In this document: one piece after another, positions 32,554 through 43,668 of the stretch
Layout of the letters: each line of letters starts with the position of its first letter
How positions within the stretch are numbered: position 1 is the stretch's first letter
Source of the DNA: Oryza sativa Japonica Group
Lineage: Eukaryota > Streptophyta > Magnoliopsida > Poales > Poaceae
DNA length: 64,000 nucleotides
Assembly (NCBI RefSeq): GCF_034140825.1
Contig: NC_089035.1
Span: 4,423,001 to 4,487,000 of the forward strand
Direction: 5' to 3'
Notes under the pieces: model-generated
The model's database searches: none
Told to the model about the DNA's origin: nothing
The model's input: only the letters and a program-made list of their open reading frames with translations
Translations under genes and position numbers: made by a program

Positions 32554-35500
32554 ATGGCTGGAGCCTCGCCGTCGGCGCGCGCCGAGGTGGTCGTCCCGCC
32601 GGAATGGGCGGCGGCTACCGCCACCGCCGCCGCCGCCTCCTCCGAGCCCGCGCCACCGGTCGTCGTCGTCTGCGGGCCCAAGAACGCCGGCAAGTCCACC
32701 TTCTCCCGCCTCCTCCTCAACTCGCTGCTCCCCAGGTAAAAACCCCACTCTACCCCCCAAAGCCCTAGCTCTGCTTCGTCGGCGAGGAGCTTTGTTCGCT
32801 GACTTGGAGTGGTGCTCCGCTCCGGTGAGTGTTTGTAGGTATGGGAGGGTGGGGTATCTGGACACGGATGTCGGGCAGCCGGAGTTCTCGCCGCCGGGAT
32901 GCCTCTCGTTCCACGTCGTCGACGAAGCTCTCACAGGTGACGAGATGAGATGGCATCTGTGTGCGGGGATTTGAGTGTTAAACTGGAGATGTTTCTCTTG
33001 AGTGATTGGTTAATTGGGTGGTTTGAGTTTCTCACAGACGTGTTGTTGGCTTTTGTGCAGATTTGCTCAACCCAACTCTGCGTGAGTGTGAAAGGTGCGT
33101 GATTTTCCCCCTTTTGTGACTGTATGAATTGCGAAGTTTGCTGTTCCTTGCGGAGTGGTCATACCGCTTGATTGCTTCGGTTTAGTAATCTTCCCTTATT
33201 GTGTTCTTGTTTTGAGCCGAACAACATTATTATTCCTATTCAATGCTGCAATAAGTTCAAGAAGTTACTTAGTGAAACCATTTGCTATTTTCCTTGCTAG
33301 GCAGTTTTTTAGACTGTGGATGTAAAGTTCTTCCTTGGGTATTTCGAAACTATTATGTTCAGACAACTTTTTACCTAACGCCAGTGTTTCTTTTCTTTAA
33401 AAAAAATCCACCAGGTGTTGCTTCTTCGGTGATATTTCTTCAAAGCGAGATCCAGAAACATATCTGAATTGTCTATTTCATTTGTATGACTATTTTGTTG
33501 AAAAATATCGATCTGGTGCCAGTGAACCTCTACCTTTAATTGTCAACACTCCTGGATGGGTGAAAGGTATATATTATGAATTGGTCTTTTATGACAGGAT
33601 GCCACACGTTTTTTTTTAGTTTGTTCACTAGGCCCTCCTTTATTTGTTTTACATAGGTGCTGGTTTTGATATGCTGGTAGAGATGCTAAGGTATATCTGC
33701 CCCACAATTGTTGTTCAGATACGCATCTCTGCGCAGAGCAAGAATCTCCCTGATGGAATGTTTTGGTTAGATTGTGGGCAAACAGGACCAAACATGATCA
33801 ATATTGATGCTCCATTTCATGATGCTTTGAATAGATCGTGAGTAACATTTCATTTGTCTCAGTTTGAAGTTCAAGTTGATGTCAAAAGATATTTCCAATC
33901 GATTAGTTGAAGCACAGTGAAATAGCCTCCTTAATACTTTGATGAATATTTTTATCCATTGTATGCTTGTAGGTTAGAGCATAAACTGTGTGTCTTGTAT
34001 GACTTGATTGCTACTGAAACTTGAATTTGCAAACAGTAATGAAATTATCATCCAAAGCATTCAGGAATCTACGAGTTCTCTTCTGTGTGGAATGGGGAAA
34101 AATAGTACCACAATTAGCGCCTCTTTTCTGCCTATTAATCTCTTCTCCATGCAATAAGAGATTAGGGATCCATCTACCTGAATTGATAATGAAAGAATGC
34201 TTCAAGTTCTTTTTGTTAAAATGTGCATACGTTGGTAATTATGATAGTGCATTTCAAATCATCTGAAGCTATTAACTAAATTATATGCTATTTGCTTGGT
34301 GCAAAAATAGCAATGAACGTTCTTTTCCTGCAGTGCTCTAATTTCACACTACTCTGATGTACCCGTTTCAAGTACCACACCTGCTGCAATTGTCGAATTA
34401 ATACTTGCAGTCATGTATTCTACACATAGTAGCAGCAACTGCTTTAATGCATGGCAATTGGCAAGTACTAATGTTGTTTATGTATTTACTAGGTTGTTAA
34501 TCCAGAAAGATTCTTATGGAATGCGTGAGCGCCGGCTTATAGAGTACTTCAAGCAATGTTTTCCAAGTGACATATCACTGACAACAAATAAGGAGCTTGC
34601 CTATGGCCTAACTTCACTTCCACCCTATGAAGTATCAATTTCAGATGTTATGGTTATACATCTTCATTGCCAGGTCTTTTGGCTCCACAATTCTTTTTTT
34701 TTTCTTTCGAATTATAAGCTGAGGTTGGAATTATGTATGTGAGATCTCAAATCTAGGTCTTTGTATGCCCTGAATGGTAACAAGAATCCACTCACGCTTA
34801 TTATTTTGTCCCTGTTCAGGTACCTCCTAGTGAGGTATGGCATAGTCTAAATGCTACCATAGTTGGTTTGGCCATTAGCTGTGGCACGATCGAGGCAGGC
34901 CGTTCAATCCCTTGGTGTGCTGGTCTTGGTACTTCCTCGCTCTTCTCACATGCATATTCTCATTACTATGCATATTCTATGATTTTTCAGCAACCTAGTC
35001 ATGTTTCATTACACCCATGATCAATTAGTGTAGATATTGCAAATTATTACGACAATGGCATCCAGCCCTTATATTGAACTTGGTCACTTGTCTGAACTTT
35101 CTTATCCAGGTATTATCAGAGGCATCGATGTGCAAAGAGGCATTTTATATGTAATAACTCCTGTTCCTCTAGAGCATCTTCAAAGAGTTGATCTCTTGCT
35201 TCAGGGACTCATTGAGATCCCAAAGTCTCTTCTGCAGGTGACATTTCCGTTTTCTTCCATGTCCCCTGCTTGGTTTAACGAGTGTAGAATCCATCCGTAG
35301 TATCCATGCACAGAGATTCAGTAGGACAACCCTTGGTTCCAATATATAAGCTTGTCCAGATGCATAGCCAGAAATGCTTACATTTTGGAATGGAGTACAT
35401 GTGTAGTCGCATTTGGAAATGTTGCTTGATACTCAATTTTCTCCTTGGCCCTAACTTTGTTCTGCTGCATCTGAAACGCCTCATGTTTGTAACGAGAGAG

Positions 35501-35618
35501 AAGCAAATTTGCTTCCCCATTACTAATTAATTTGCCTGCGCAGGTCCGAGGATGCGTCTCACCATACATGCCAACGAATGTGCTGCACAGGATTTCGGAG
35601 AGGGACATAAACACCTGA
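32554..35618 (+). CDS. NOL9: NOL9/GRC3-type polynucleotide 5'-kinase
   Basis: Nine exons fit phase and GT-AG rules: 32554-32735, 32839-32936, 33061-33094, 33415-33566, 33657-33837, 34493-34673, 34820-34928, 35110-35237, 35544-35618; 379 residues. The Walker A motif GPKNAGKST is at residues 41-49. YLDTDVGQPEF (about 69-79) and LIVNTPGWVKG are the diagnostic Clp1/GRC3-family motifs. The C-terminal part has RRLIEYFKQCFP, HLHCQVPPSEVWHSLNATIVGLA and RGIDVQRGILYVITPVPL, as in plant NOL9 homologues. The enzyme phosphorylates 5'-OH RNA ends and in other eukaryotes acts in nucleolar processing of pre-rRNA ITS2. The choice of 34493 as start of exon six, skipping an open stretch from 34334, joins LNRS directly to LLIQKDS, as in relatives. 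Confidence 0.88.
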
Positions 35619-35864
35619 GTTGACGTCGAACGCCCTTCTCCTTTGCCACCACCGTTCGGGGAGATGATCCTGAACCTGTTCAGAACAGAGCAGAGCAGTT
35701 CTGACCCACAGATGGAGACTTGTAACCTGTGCAGTACTGCCATGCTTGTTTGTAGCCCTTGCTGGTGGAAACGATGATATATCATTATCTGCAATTCGTT
35801 GGAGACATCGGAAAATCAAAATTTTGACCTTTTCTTGTCCTCTGCAAAAATTGACCGTCAAAAT

Positions 35865-36215
35865 TTAGTAATGTCAAATATTGGCGCATGTTAGATTACC
35901 AAAATTTCGTAGTGTTGGAATGTGTAGGTGTAGCCTTATCAAATGTTCACATAGGGTTGGGTTGGTTTGAGATCTAAATTGACCTTTTCAATTTTTGGCA
36001 ATGCCAAAATTTAGCAAGTTGTGGCATGACTAATTTTGGGAAGGCAATGTTGTGTTTGGATTGAAGTTAAAATAAGTTAACTATTGAAATGGCCTAAGAA
36101 AAGGCCTATTTTCTTAGGCATGTTAAGATTTGGCTTCAAACTAAATAGACAATAAATACTATTGAAATTGACAAATATTGGTAAGCCGTATTTAGACCTC
36201 AAACCAAACCAGCCC
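35865..36215. mobile_element. MITE-like sequence, boundaries unclear
   Basis: AAATTTAGTAATG, CAAATATTGG, CCAAAATTTCG and inverted counterparts recur, ending with a GCCGTATTTAGACCTCAAACC tract. It resembles the element at 431-643. No target duplication was found. Confidence 0.4.
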
Positions 36216-36225
36216 ATAGTTCTTA

Positions 36226-36474
36226 CTCCCTCCGTCCCAAAATAAGTGTAGTTTTGTACTATTCATGTTCAACGTTTGACCGTTCGTCTTATTTGAAAAT
36301 TTTTTAAAATTTTTTTATGATTAGTATTTTTATTGCTATTAGATGATAAAACATGAATAGTACTTTATGTGTGACTAAATATTTTCAAATTTTTCACAAT
36401 TTTTTCAAATAAGACGGACTGTTAAACGTTGGGCACGGATATCCACGGCTGCACTTATTTTGGAACGGAGGTAG
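36226..36474. mobile_element. Stowaway-type MITE
   Basis: Ends CTCCCTCCGTCCCAAAATAA and inverted TTATTTTGGAACGGAGGTAG, with TA on both sides. Inner inverted words AACGTTTGACCGT / CTGTTAAACGTT. Length is 249 bases. Confidence 0.85.
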
Positions 36475-37075
36475 TATTTGGTTCGGTTGCCTTAACAAAA
36501 TTATCAAAATTTGATAGTGCCAAAAGGTATTTAGACCAACAGGACATCTGCATCTTCGGTACCAAACATCAAAGGAACAATCACACTGCTTATGCATACA
36601 GACCATGGCAAAACGATCTCACACGTACTACTAGTCTACTGCCCGCTCCACCCCAGCTCACTCAAGAACATTTGCATATCCACAAACGCAGATCCAAAAA
36701 TACAGAATAACTTGCCTGTTCGTTTAATCTCTCGGCCCAAAAACTCGGAACTCGGCTTAGAACGAGGATTTAAGGGAAATTTGAAGGGATTAAACGAACA
36801 ACGCATAATTTGCAGGCGAGACAAGAGATTTCAAAAGATGCAGAGTATATTTATTCAGATAAGCAGCAGAACATCCCCATTTCCATTACCAAACATCAAA
36901 CCATCCATCATCATCACATCGCATACGGCATACAGACCACCATGTCCTCACATTCTCACGTAGCAAACGATAAAGATGAACACTCTACTCATACTACTAG
37001 TCACAACTCACTCAACTCAAGCTTCGATTCTTTGATCCACGCAGCGACGCAGATGCAGAGAGATGCGGAATCTCA

Positions 37076-37576
37076 TCACGCGACCTTGACCTCGATGGTC
37101 TTGGGCTTCTTGGGCTCCGGCGGCGGGAGCTTCTCGACGGTGACGGTGAGCACGCCGTCCTGGCACACGGCGGAGATCTTGTCGACGTCGGCGTTGTCGG
37201 GGAGCACGAACTTGCGCATGAACTTGCCCATCCGCCGCTCCATCCGCAGGTACTTGCACGACTCCTCCTTCTCCTCCTCCCCGCCGCCGCGCCGCCGCTC
37301 CCCGCTGATCACCAGCAGCCTCTCCTCCTCCACCTGCACCTTGATGTCGGAGGACTTGAGCCCAGGCATGTCCACCACGAACGCGTACGCCCCGGGCAGA
37401 TCCTTCACGTCGGCGGGGGTCGCCGCCATGGCGCGGGCGTCGCGCACGTACGCACGCGTCGGGCCACCGGTCGCGCCCTGCTTCCCGGCGGCGCCGCCCT
37501 CGCCGTCGGGGATGTCGAGCAGGTGCTGCAGCGCCGTCATCAGCGGCGTCTCCAGCCCGAACATGGCGCTCTCCAT
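37076..37576 (-). CDS. HSP18.0: Class II small heat shock protein, 18.0 kDa
   Basis: Intronless, 166 residues on the minus strand from the ATG at 37576. The N-terminus [20 protein letters not shown] is the class II (cytosolic) signature. The alpha-crystallin domain spans about residues 50-155 ([77 protein letters not shown]). The end is [10 protein letters not shown]. It matches my memory of rice 18.0 kDa class II Hsp (Os01g0184100), which I cannot check here. The protein is an ATP-independent holdase that forms oligomers and keeps unfolding proteins soluble during heat stress. The longer frame extending to 37885 is promoter read-through, since the TATA box lies inside it. Regulation: see the promoter entry. 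Confidence 0.95.
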
Positions 37577-38002
37577 CTCTCGATCGCCTCTTCTTCTTCT
37601 TCTTCTTCTTCTTCTTCTACCTCGGATCGCGCTGGGGTTTGTGGCTTCTCGATCTTGTCGCTTGATTGCTCGGTGGGAGGAGGGGTTTAAATAGGGGTGA
37701 CGTGGGGGTGGAGTCTGGAAGGGAGTGGAAGGTTCGGAAAGGTGGTGGAATGGGCGCGGCGAGGCGGGGGCGGAAGGGCGTTTGCGACGAGAAAGATCTA
37801 GAGAGGTGGATATTTTCGGAGCGAGGGGGGAGCGGGTTTGGGTGGGGGGGCCGTACGGTTGGTTCGAGTGGGACCCACTTGTCATAGGGTGGTGTTTGAC
37901 AGGTTTCCTCCTTTATTATTTTTCTTTTTTCCTTTGAGAGGTTTGCCTTGTTCGCTCCTTTTCTGCTGCGATCTCTGGATTCTGGAAGCTTCTCAAGTCT
38001 TC
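37577..38002 (-). promoter_or_regulatory. Heat shock promoter with HSE clusters
   Basis: On the minus strand a TATTTAAA box lies at 37686-37693. About 40 bases further upstream, 37728-37739 reads GAAGGTTCGGAA, alternating GAA/TTC units with one unit out of register. A second, better cluster at 37980-38002 reads TTC-GAA-TTC-AAG-TTC with two-base spacers, five units with one imperfect, about 400 bases before the start codon. GAAnnTTC arrays bind heat shock factors. A TCTTC microsatellite-like run occupies the leader (about 37588-37618). Confidence 0.65.
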
Positions 38003-38064
38003 GGCTTACATTTTCTTTGAGTGGAGCGAAGGTGCTACACTTATACCCCGGTTTAACTTTTCGA

Positions 38065-38095
38065 CTAGAAAATCAGCGCGCCAAAAGGCGCGCTG
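38065..38095 (-). mobile_element. Helitron 3' terminus (third element)
   Basis: On the minus strand a 9-bp perfect stem CAGCGCGCC / GGCGCGCTG with a TTTT loop is followed by ATTTTCTAG and then T. Hairpin plus CTAG next to T is the Helitron 3' end. The 5' end is not identified; a TC at 39162-39161, next to the end of Helitron B, is one possibility and would make a 1.1 kb non-autonomous copy. Confidence 0.6.
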
Positions 38096-39163
38096 TTAAT
38101 TTATATCCTGTACATGTAACAGGAAAACGGTATAATTTTACATGAGTTAGTTTATTTTCAATAAAAGTTTAATTTTCCAAAATGATCTTTTAATGGATTT
38201 TAGTATTTTCTTTAAAAATGATGAGATGGATCAAAGTAGATTAGTAATTTATATTTGTCATTAATTTGGATGTGTTGTTTCACTCTGACAAATGATTTTA
38301 TATATGCTACTTCCTCCGTCCCAAAAATATAACAACTTATAGCATTTATAATTTGTCCCAAAATATAACAACTTCTCCACCAACATTCTCTTCTCAACCA
38401 ATCATAACCCTTCACTATTTAATTTTTCTACCTACCTTCACTTCTTCTCCAATCACAATACTCCCCCATTTAATCATACCAACTTTCTTAGGGTGTGTTT
38501 AGGTGGTGGAGAAGTTGGGAAGTTGAAAGAAATTTGGTAGTTTGGAGAAAAAATTGGTAGTTTATGTGTGTAGAAAAGTTTTCGATGTGATGTGATGAAA
38601 AGTTGGGAATGTGGGTGGAACTAAACACGGCCTTAATAACTGTGTCGAACTCTAAAAATGCTTATATTCTAATACATGAGGATTAGGGAGAAAAAACAAT
38701 CTAATAGTTTTATTCTTAAAATTGCAGCGAATTTATAAAACCTGAAAGTTTTGCAAATAAATCCACAAAATTTATAGTATTAGTGGAAAATGATTTTAAG
38801 AAAAAATATGAGGCTTATAATGTTTGATCGAATCGTTTATATTATTTCTATCAATTAATTTTTCTATTTTTTAGGAGTATTTTATAGACATACGTGATAT
38901 CGATGTAGTAAGATATACTTGCTTCCATTCAATGTACGTGATATCATACTCCTAATAATTTCACAAAACTATTTGTGTTTCTTTCTTTTTTAACTCTTTT
39001 CTTCTTCGTATGCCTGCTCCTGCACGTGTGATACTGTGATTAGCCGCTGGCAAGGCCTGAGCATGCGTGAGTGCCTAGCTAGATGCCAGCCCGTGCGTGC
39101 ACCGATAGCACTTCGACCTTTACCTTTTCTTTCAAGCGGTGCGTCCTATGGATTTATCTAGAA
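38096..39163. other. Non-coding, probably short Helitron with MITE
   Basis: AT-rich, without a gene. It contains part of a Stowaway-like sequence (CTTCCTCCGTCCCAAAAATA at about 38310) and the MITE at 38491-38634. Confidence 0.4.
38491..38634. mobile_element. MITE of the 17227 family, TTA target
   Basis: Starts GGGTGTGTTTAG and ends CTAAACACGGCC, with TTA on each side, which suggests a PIF/Harbinger (Tourist) class. It shares the GAAGTTTG/GTGTGTAGAAAAGTTTT words of the pair at 17227-17547. Confidence 0.7.
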
Positions 39164-39175
39164 CTAGCAGGGATC

Positions 39176-39192
39176 CCGCGGCGTTGCCGCGG
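39176..39192 (-). terminator. Helitron B 3' hairpin
   Basis: CCGCGGC - GTT - GCCGCGG, 7-bp stem and three-base loop, 9 bases from the CTAG end. This is the transposition terminator typical of Helitrons, not a transcription terminator of a gene. Confidence 0.7.
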
Positions 39193-40805
39193 ACGCCAAA
39201 AAGCAAACATCAATAAAAATATCTATCACAACAATTACTCAAACATTAAAAGAAATCTATCACATTAATCTCAATTTCAGGTGATGGAATATTGAATTGA
39301 TTACATGGTGTATGAATAGATACTATGGAAAATATTGGTATATGAAGATATTTATTGGTGTAACTTTTATTGATGTCAGCTTAAATCAATCATAGGTATA
39401 TGAGCACATGGTACAATTTGATAGCCAAAAGTAAGATAGACCAAACCTTCTATACAGGCAACGTTGCCACTAGCAGCTTCATTGATTCAGTCACCAATTT
39501 CTTTCTTCCAAACCAAAGTGGCTGGGCAGAATCACAGACAACCCCTAATAAGATACAAAACAAAACCAAATGTATTCTAATGTTACCAATAGACTGATTT
39601 GCTAAAACTGTAAGTTTGTAATCCAAGGGAGTAAGACCATGGGCATATCTGTGGTGACGCAAGATGAAAACATATCATATTAACGTAAACCAACCTCTTT
39701 CTTTGCCACCTAAGAAGTTAGAGCAATGCAGGTACCTTCGTTGAACCTGTAGAAAACAAAAGAAAAAACAAAAATCATTTAGAAGTGAATGTTCAGTACA
39801 TGCCAAAACAGCGCGAGACTTTTTTGTGTTACGTATTGCATAGATATAACTCAGAAAATGGTGGTAATGAACTGCTAGGAAAAAAACAACTCTATTTTAT
39901 ATGTTATGTCACACTTCTCACTTGCTACCTCCGTCCCTAAAAGATGAAAGCAACTTGTAGGTTGATCACTAATGCATCTGGAGATGGTCCAGTTTCACAT
40001 AATGATGTGTGACATTTTTATCTGTAAAGAGAGACAAAAATCACTTGCAAATAAGAATGGTAAATCACATGTATCAGAAGCCAACAGGCCAGGGGAAGAA
40101 TTAATTTCTTGCTAAGGAAAAAACAATACATACAGTCGTAAACAATATTAACTTAAACTGAAAATCAATAAAATTTGTAATAACATATTATCAATATAAT
40201 TGCCCGATATAAGCAGGGATCAACTTTGAATTAACCCGTACAACCACTGCACTTAATTCCAAATAGCACCTGTATATAAACAAATATGACAATCTAGTTT
40301 GATCCATTAAGGGATATCCAAACAACCTATAAGCAGCAACCCGTACAATGCGTGTTCCATATCCAAACTGATTGATTTGCACCATGGAACGGTTGCAAGC
40401 CAGATAACGGTCAATTCATTCCTGAAGATCATATACTGAAAGCTGAAATGTTCTGAAAATGAAAACCATGCAAAAGAAGGATGGACATCGATCAGATATC
40501 GTATGCATGAGAATGTATAGAAGCAAAGAATTTCAGAGATAATATTTTTACCATGTTTGTTGGGAACAGCTATATATTGGTTGGTTGGTATTAAAATAGG
40601 CAACAACTTGTGCATGCACTGTAAAGCAATCTGAAAGTACAATAAGCAGTCACAGTCTCACAGAGACAAATCTGTAATGCTACTGATTAGAGAAGCAGGG
40701 AAAGCTGTAGCAAATTAAAAGATCGAAGCATAGATTTGGCATCGCAGATCGATGAATGAGAATAAACATATGTTTTGGACGAAAACTGATTGGTACCTTG
40801 GTTGG

Positions 40806-42080
40806 GTGGTCAATGCTCATCAACTGAATGCATGTCTAATAGGTGTAACTGCTGCAACAATAATCAGTGGCGAAGCCAAGATTTAGAGATGGAGGGTGCC
40901 ATCTACGAGACATGGCAACTCACTTAAGGTTTAGTGAACAGTGATTTTGTAGCGTTGATGTATGATCGGTAACTCGATATCATACATATTATAGCGATTA
41001 GCTACAAGAGAGAACAAGAACCCATATATCATGATTTGCCAATTTAAAATTCAGTAATATTTTTAATATATGGATGATTGAACAGTTTGTTTCATTAATT
41101 GGAGTCTTGCAATCACTTCTAAAATGATAAATCATTTAGCTAAGTCATTTCATAAGTCCTATATATATATAGCTAGGCAGTTGTCCTGTCCTATATAGTT
41201 AGTCTCATCTGCAACTAATGATATAATTAATAGCTAGATTATAAGTGCTAATCATCCTTGGGAGAAGAGAGGGGAGGGGAGGTCACATAGAGGTTAGGGG
41301 GGTGTTGGCCCTCCCTGGCCCCTACGGTGGCTTCGCCACTGACAATAATCAAACAGCTTGAGCAAGTAATCATCAGAACAGGGGAAAGGGAATAGACACT
41401 ACACGGAAGAAAACATATAGAAAAACACATACCGCTAAATCTTGGTCAGAACCACCGGTGGTCCAAATCCTCTTTTCAAGGCCTAGAAGTATTGCAGCCG
41501 TCATGGCTCGATGTAGCATCCTCCCGAGCCTGGCCGATAGGGAGATCTGGGATGCAACGGCCTCCTTGGTGGAGATAATACAAGCACAGGGGCATAGGCA
41601 TGGTCGCCTGGGTAGCGCGCCTGAGCAGGTCGGCCTTGTGCACTGCAGGCGAAGGTGCCGTGGTGTGAGGAGGGACGCACTGGGGGCGATTCAATCAAAG
41701 CAGCGCTCCCGTGAGCTGGAGATCCAAGCAAAACAACCAGAGAAGTCGCCGAGGGGCTTACAGAGCGATTCGAGGCCGAGAAAACCCTAGAGGGAGAGGG
41801 TGAGACGGGGTGCCGCGCGGGGGTGGAAAGACGGTGGTGGTCTCCGGGGAGAAGCGACGGCGGCCGTGGATGGCCTCGCCGGGAAGCGACGACGGCGAGC
41901 AACGGGAGCTGCGTGGCCGAGCTCGAGACAAAAGGGGAACGGCGGCGGCGTCGTAGGTGACGACGCGGTCAAGACTCGAGAGAATGGGGAATCGGCAGGT
42001 TCGTGGCTGGTCCTCCTCTTCCTGTCGTGAGTGACTGGGTGGTGGGCTCAATCGGCCTGGCCCGATACGATGCAAGCGCG
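40806..42080 (-). pseudogene. Second captured gene start in Helitron B, unidentified
   Basis: A GC-rich island at about 41440-42080, read on the minus strand, looks like a gene 5' end. An ATG near 41503 opens MTAAILLGLEKRIWTTGG followed by SDQDLA, up to a good donor GCG/GTATGTG near 41432. An acceptor TTGCAG near 40856 would add QLHLLDMHSVDEH and a stop, a 37-residue frame only. I do not recognise the protein. The hAT element lies in the intron. It may be the leader and first exon of another captured host gene. Confidence 0.35.
40865..41341. mobile_element. Non-autonomous hAT element, 8-bp target duplication
   Basis: Perfect 14-base terminal inverted repeats CAGTGGCGAAGCCA are flanked by the identical 8-base word ACAATAAT (40857-40864 and 41342-41349). 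An 8-bp duplication is diagnostic of hAT. Length is 477 bases, with no transposase. Because duplication and ends are perfect, the insertion is probably younger than the Helitron it sits in. Confidence 0.9.
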
Positions 42081-42926
42081 TGGCTGGGCAGGAGATCGGA
42101 CGGTGCTGATTGTTGGGGCGACGTGGCCGCGTGGGCGAATGAATAGTGAACAGTACCGACGTGAGGTTTATAGGATTTTATATGACTAGGGGTGAACGTT
42201 GGATAGAAGGGAATGTGCTAGTGCTGTTCTGAACCTCTTGCGCATACATTAACATGTTTTATCTAATCTAATAAACATGATTAAATTTAGCGTTTGCTTT
42301 TACAGTAGTAGAAATATGAAATTGAACAATGGTTAGTCTGAGGAATCATAAGCCTATGATCTAGCTGGAGTCTTCTCCGGTTTAAGCTACCAATTGAAAC
42401 ATATTAATTGATGCCTGATAAACATATCAATTGATGAACAATGCTGGAGTTCTATCTCATAAATCAACAAACAGAAAAGCAACTTAATTGAATCACTTGC
42501 ACCAATCTATAACTTCCATGTATACATGAATAAACATGCATCATTGGTATACGTGAGCAGGGATAAACATGCGGATTGTATAGGAACTGCAAGAAATTTT
42601 ACCATATGTGCAAAAACAGGGAAGGTAAGAGATAGAGTAACTAAGCAAACCGTATTATGTCCTAGCAGTGGTGGTCAGCTTGCACCAATGGGCAAACCTA
42701 GTCTTTGAGGTAGGTTAAGCCTAGGAGGAGGGAAATGTTGGTTGGTAAGCTTACTTCCACTCCCTCGCTATGCACAAAACAGATTGACATAATGTACCAC
42801 TAAGCATAAATGAGGCAAAGCATCACCATTGTACGTAGTGAGTGGCCCACTGAGGAAACATCCAATTAGTGCATATATCGACAAATATTTAAAGAAAAAA
42901 CAACTAAAAAATGTTTCTAGTTTTAC

Positions 42927-42995
42927 CTGTCCTTCAAATTCTTCAGAGGTTGTCTCACAGTGCGTACTGATGAATTGTAAACCAACCAGGTAAAA
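42927..42995 (-). other. Unidentified captured exon
   Basis: A stretch of 69 bases between a clean acceptor (TTATTTTCAG) and donor (CAG/GTAAAACT) is open in one frame (FYLVGLQFISTHCETTSEEF then EGQ). It lies downstream of the PEX1-like exons in Helitron B. The host gene is not recognised. In the frame continuing from the PEX1-like exon it hits a stop. Confidence 0.35.
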
Positions 42996-43668
42996 CTGAA
43001 AATAAGCAAGGAAACAAATCAATCATAGTAAGTAAGTGAATGGTAAAGCTCCTTGACTTTTAACAATCTAAAAATAAATAAATCTTGAGTGTAAGGTGAG
43101 ACAGTGGACAGGAAGAAAAGGCAAGGCAATCTAGGAATTGTTGAAGAATGCCAAGACATGATTATCATTTTGTATCAGCAACCATGACATGTACAATCCA
43201 ACAAAATGTCTGACAATAATTCATATTGGCAAAATATAAATTACAGCATATTGCCAAATATATTTCTGCCCATAAACAGCCAGATCAAGTGTTAGATAAA
43301 AAAGTGAACTTTGAAACTGATATGTTTGAATCAAAGTAGATATATATCAAGCAGTTGAATAGGTCAGTGGGTCTGATAGCAAAGAGAAACAATAGCATCT
43401 AGCTATCCTCATTCATATGTAACACCGTGAATAACTGACCATGCATCTCAGTTTTTTTTATCATCTCAGATTTTTGTCAGTTGGTAATAACTGAGCATGT
43501 ATTGTTTTTTAAATGGAAGTTGCATGTAGCATAGTCATTTCTGAACGTAAGCTTAACAGAACCAATAGGTATCCTATAATGCTATACATGAGTAAACATA
43601 CTGTAGTAACTGGTTTTTAGAGAAAACTACTGGCATATGGACAAGACTGGCAAGTGATGGATCCGCAC

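Larger units (their letters stand above)
35619..37075. other. Intergenic region with MITEs
   Basis: Contains the 3' untranslated regions of the converging NOL9-like and heat shock genes and two inverted-repeat elements (about 35865-36215 and 36226-36474). No further gene is seen. Confidence 0.55.

Noticed and set aside
34334-34492. Open stretch as an exon of the NOL9-like gene
   Set aside because: It has an acceptor and stays open into the next exon, but adds about 53 residues absent from relatives. Skipping it keeps phase and joins LNRS to LLIQKDS cleanly.
37577-37885. N-terminal extension of the small heat shock protein
   Set aside because: The open frame continues upstream, but the TATA box and HSE lie inside it and class II proteins start at the MFGLETP block.
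39161-39163. TCTAGATAAATCC at 39162 as the 5' end of the Helitron ending at 38065
   Set aside because: It starts with TC and abuts Helitron B's end, but one extra T separates them and the sequence is not otherwise like a Helitron 5' end. Left as a possibility only.
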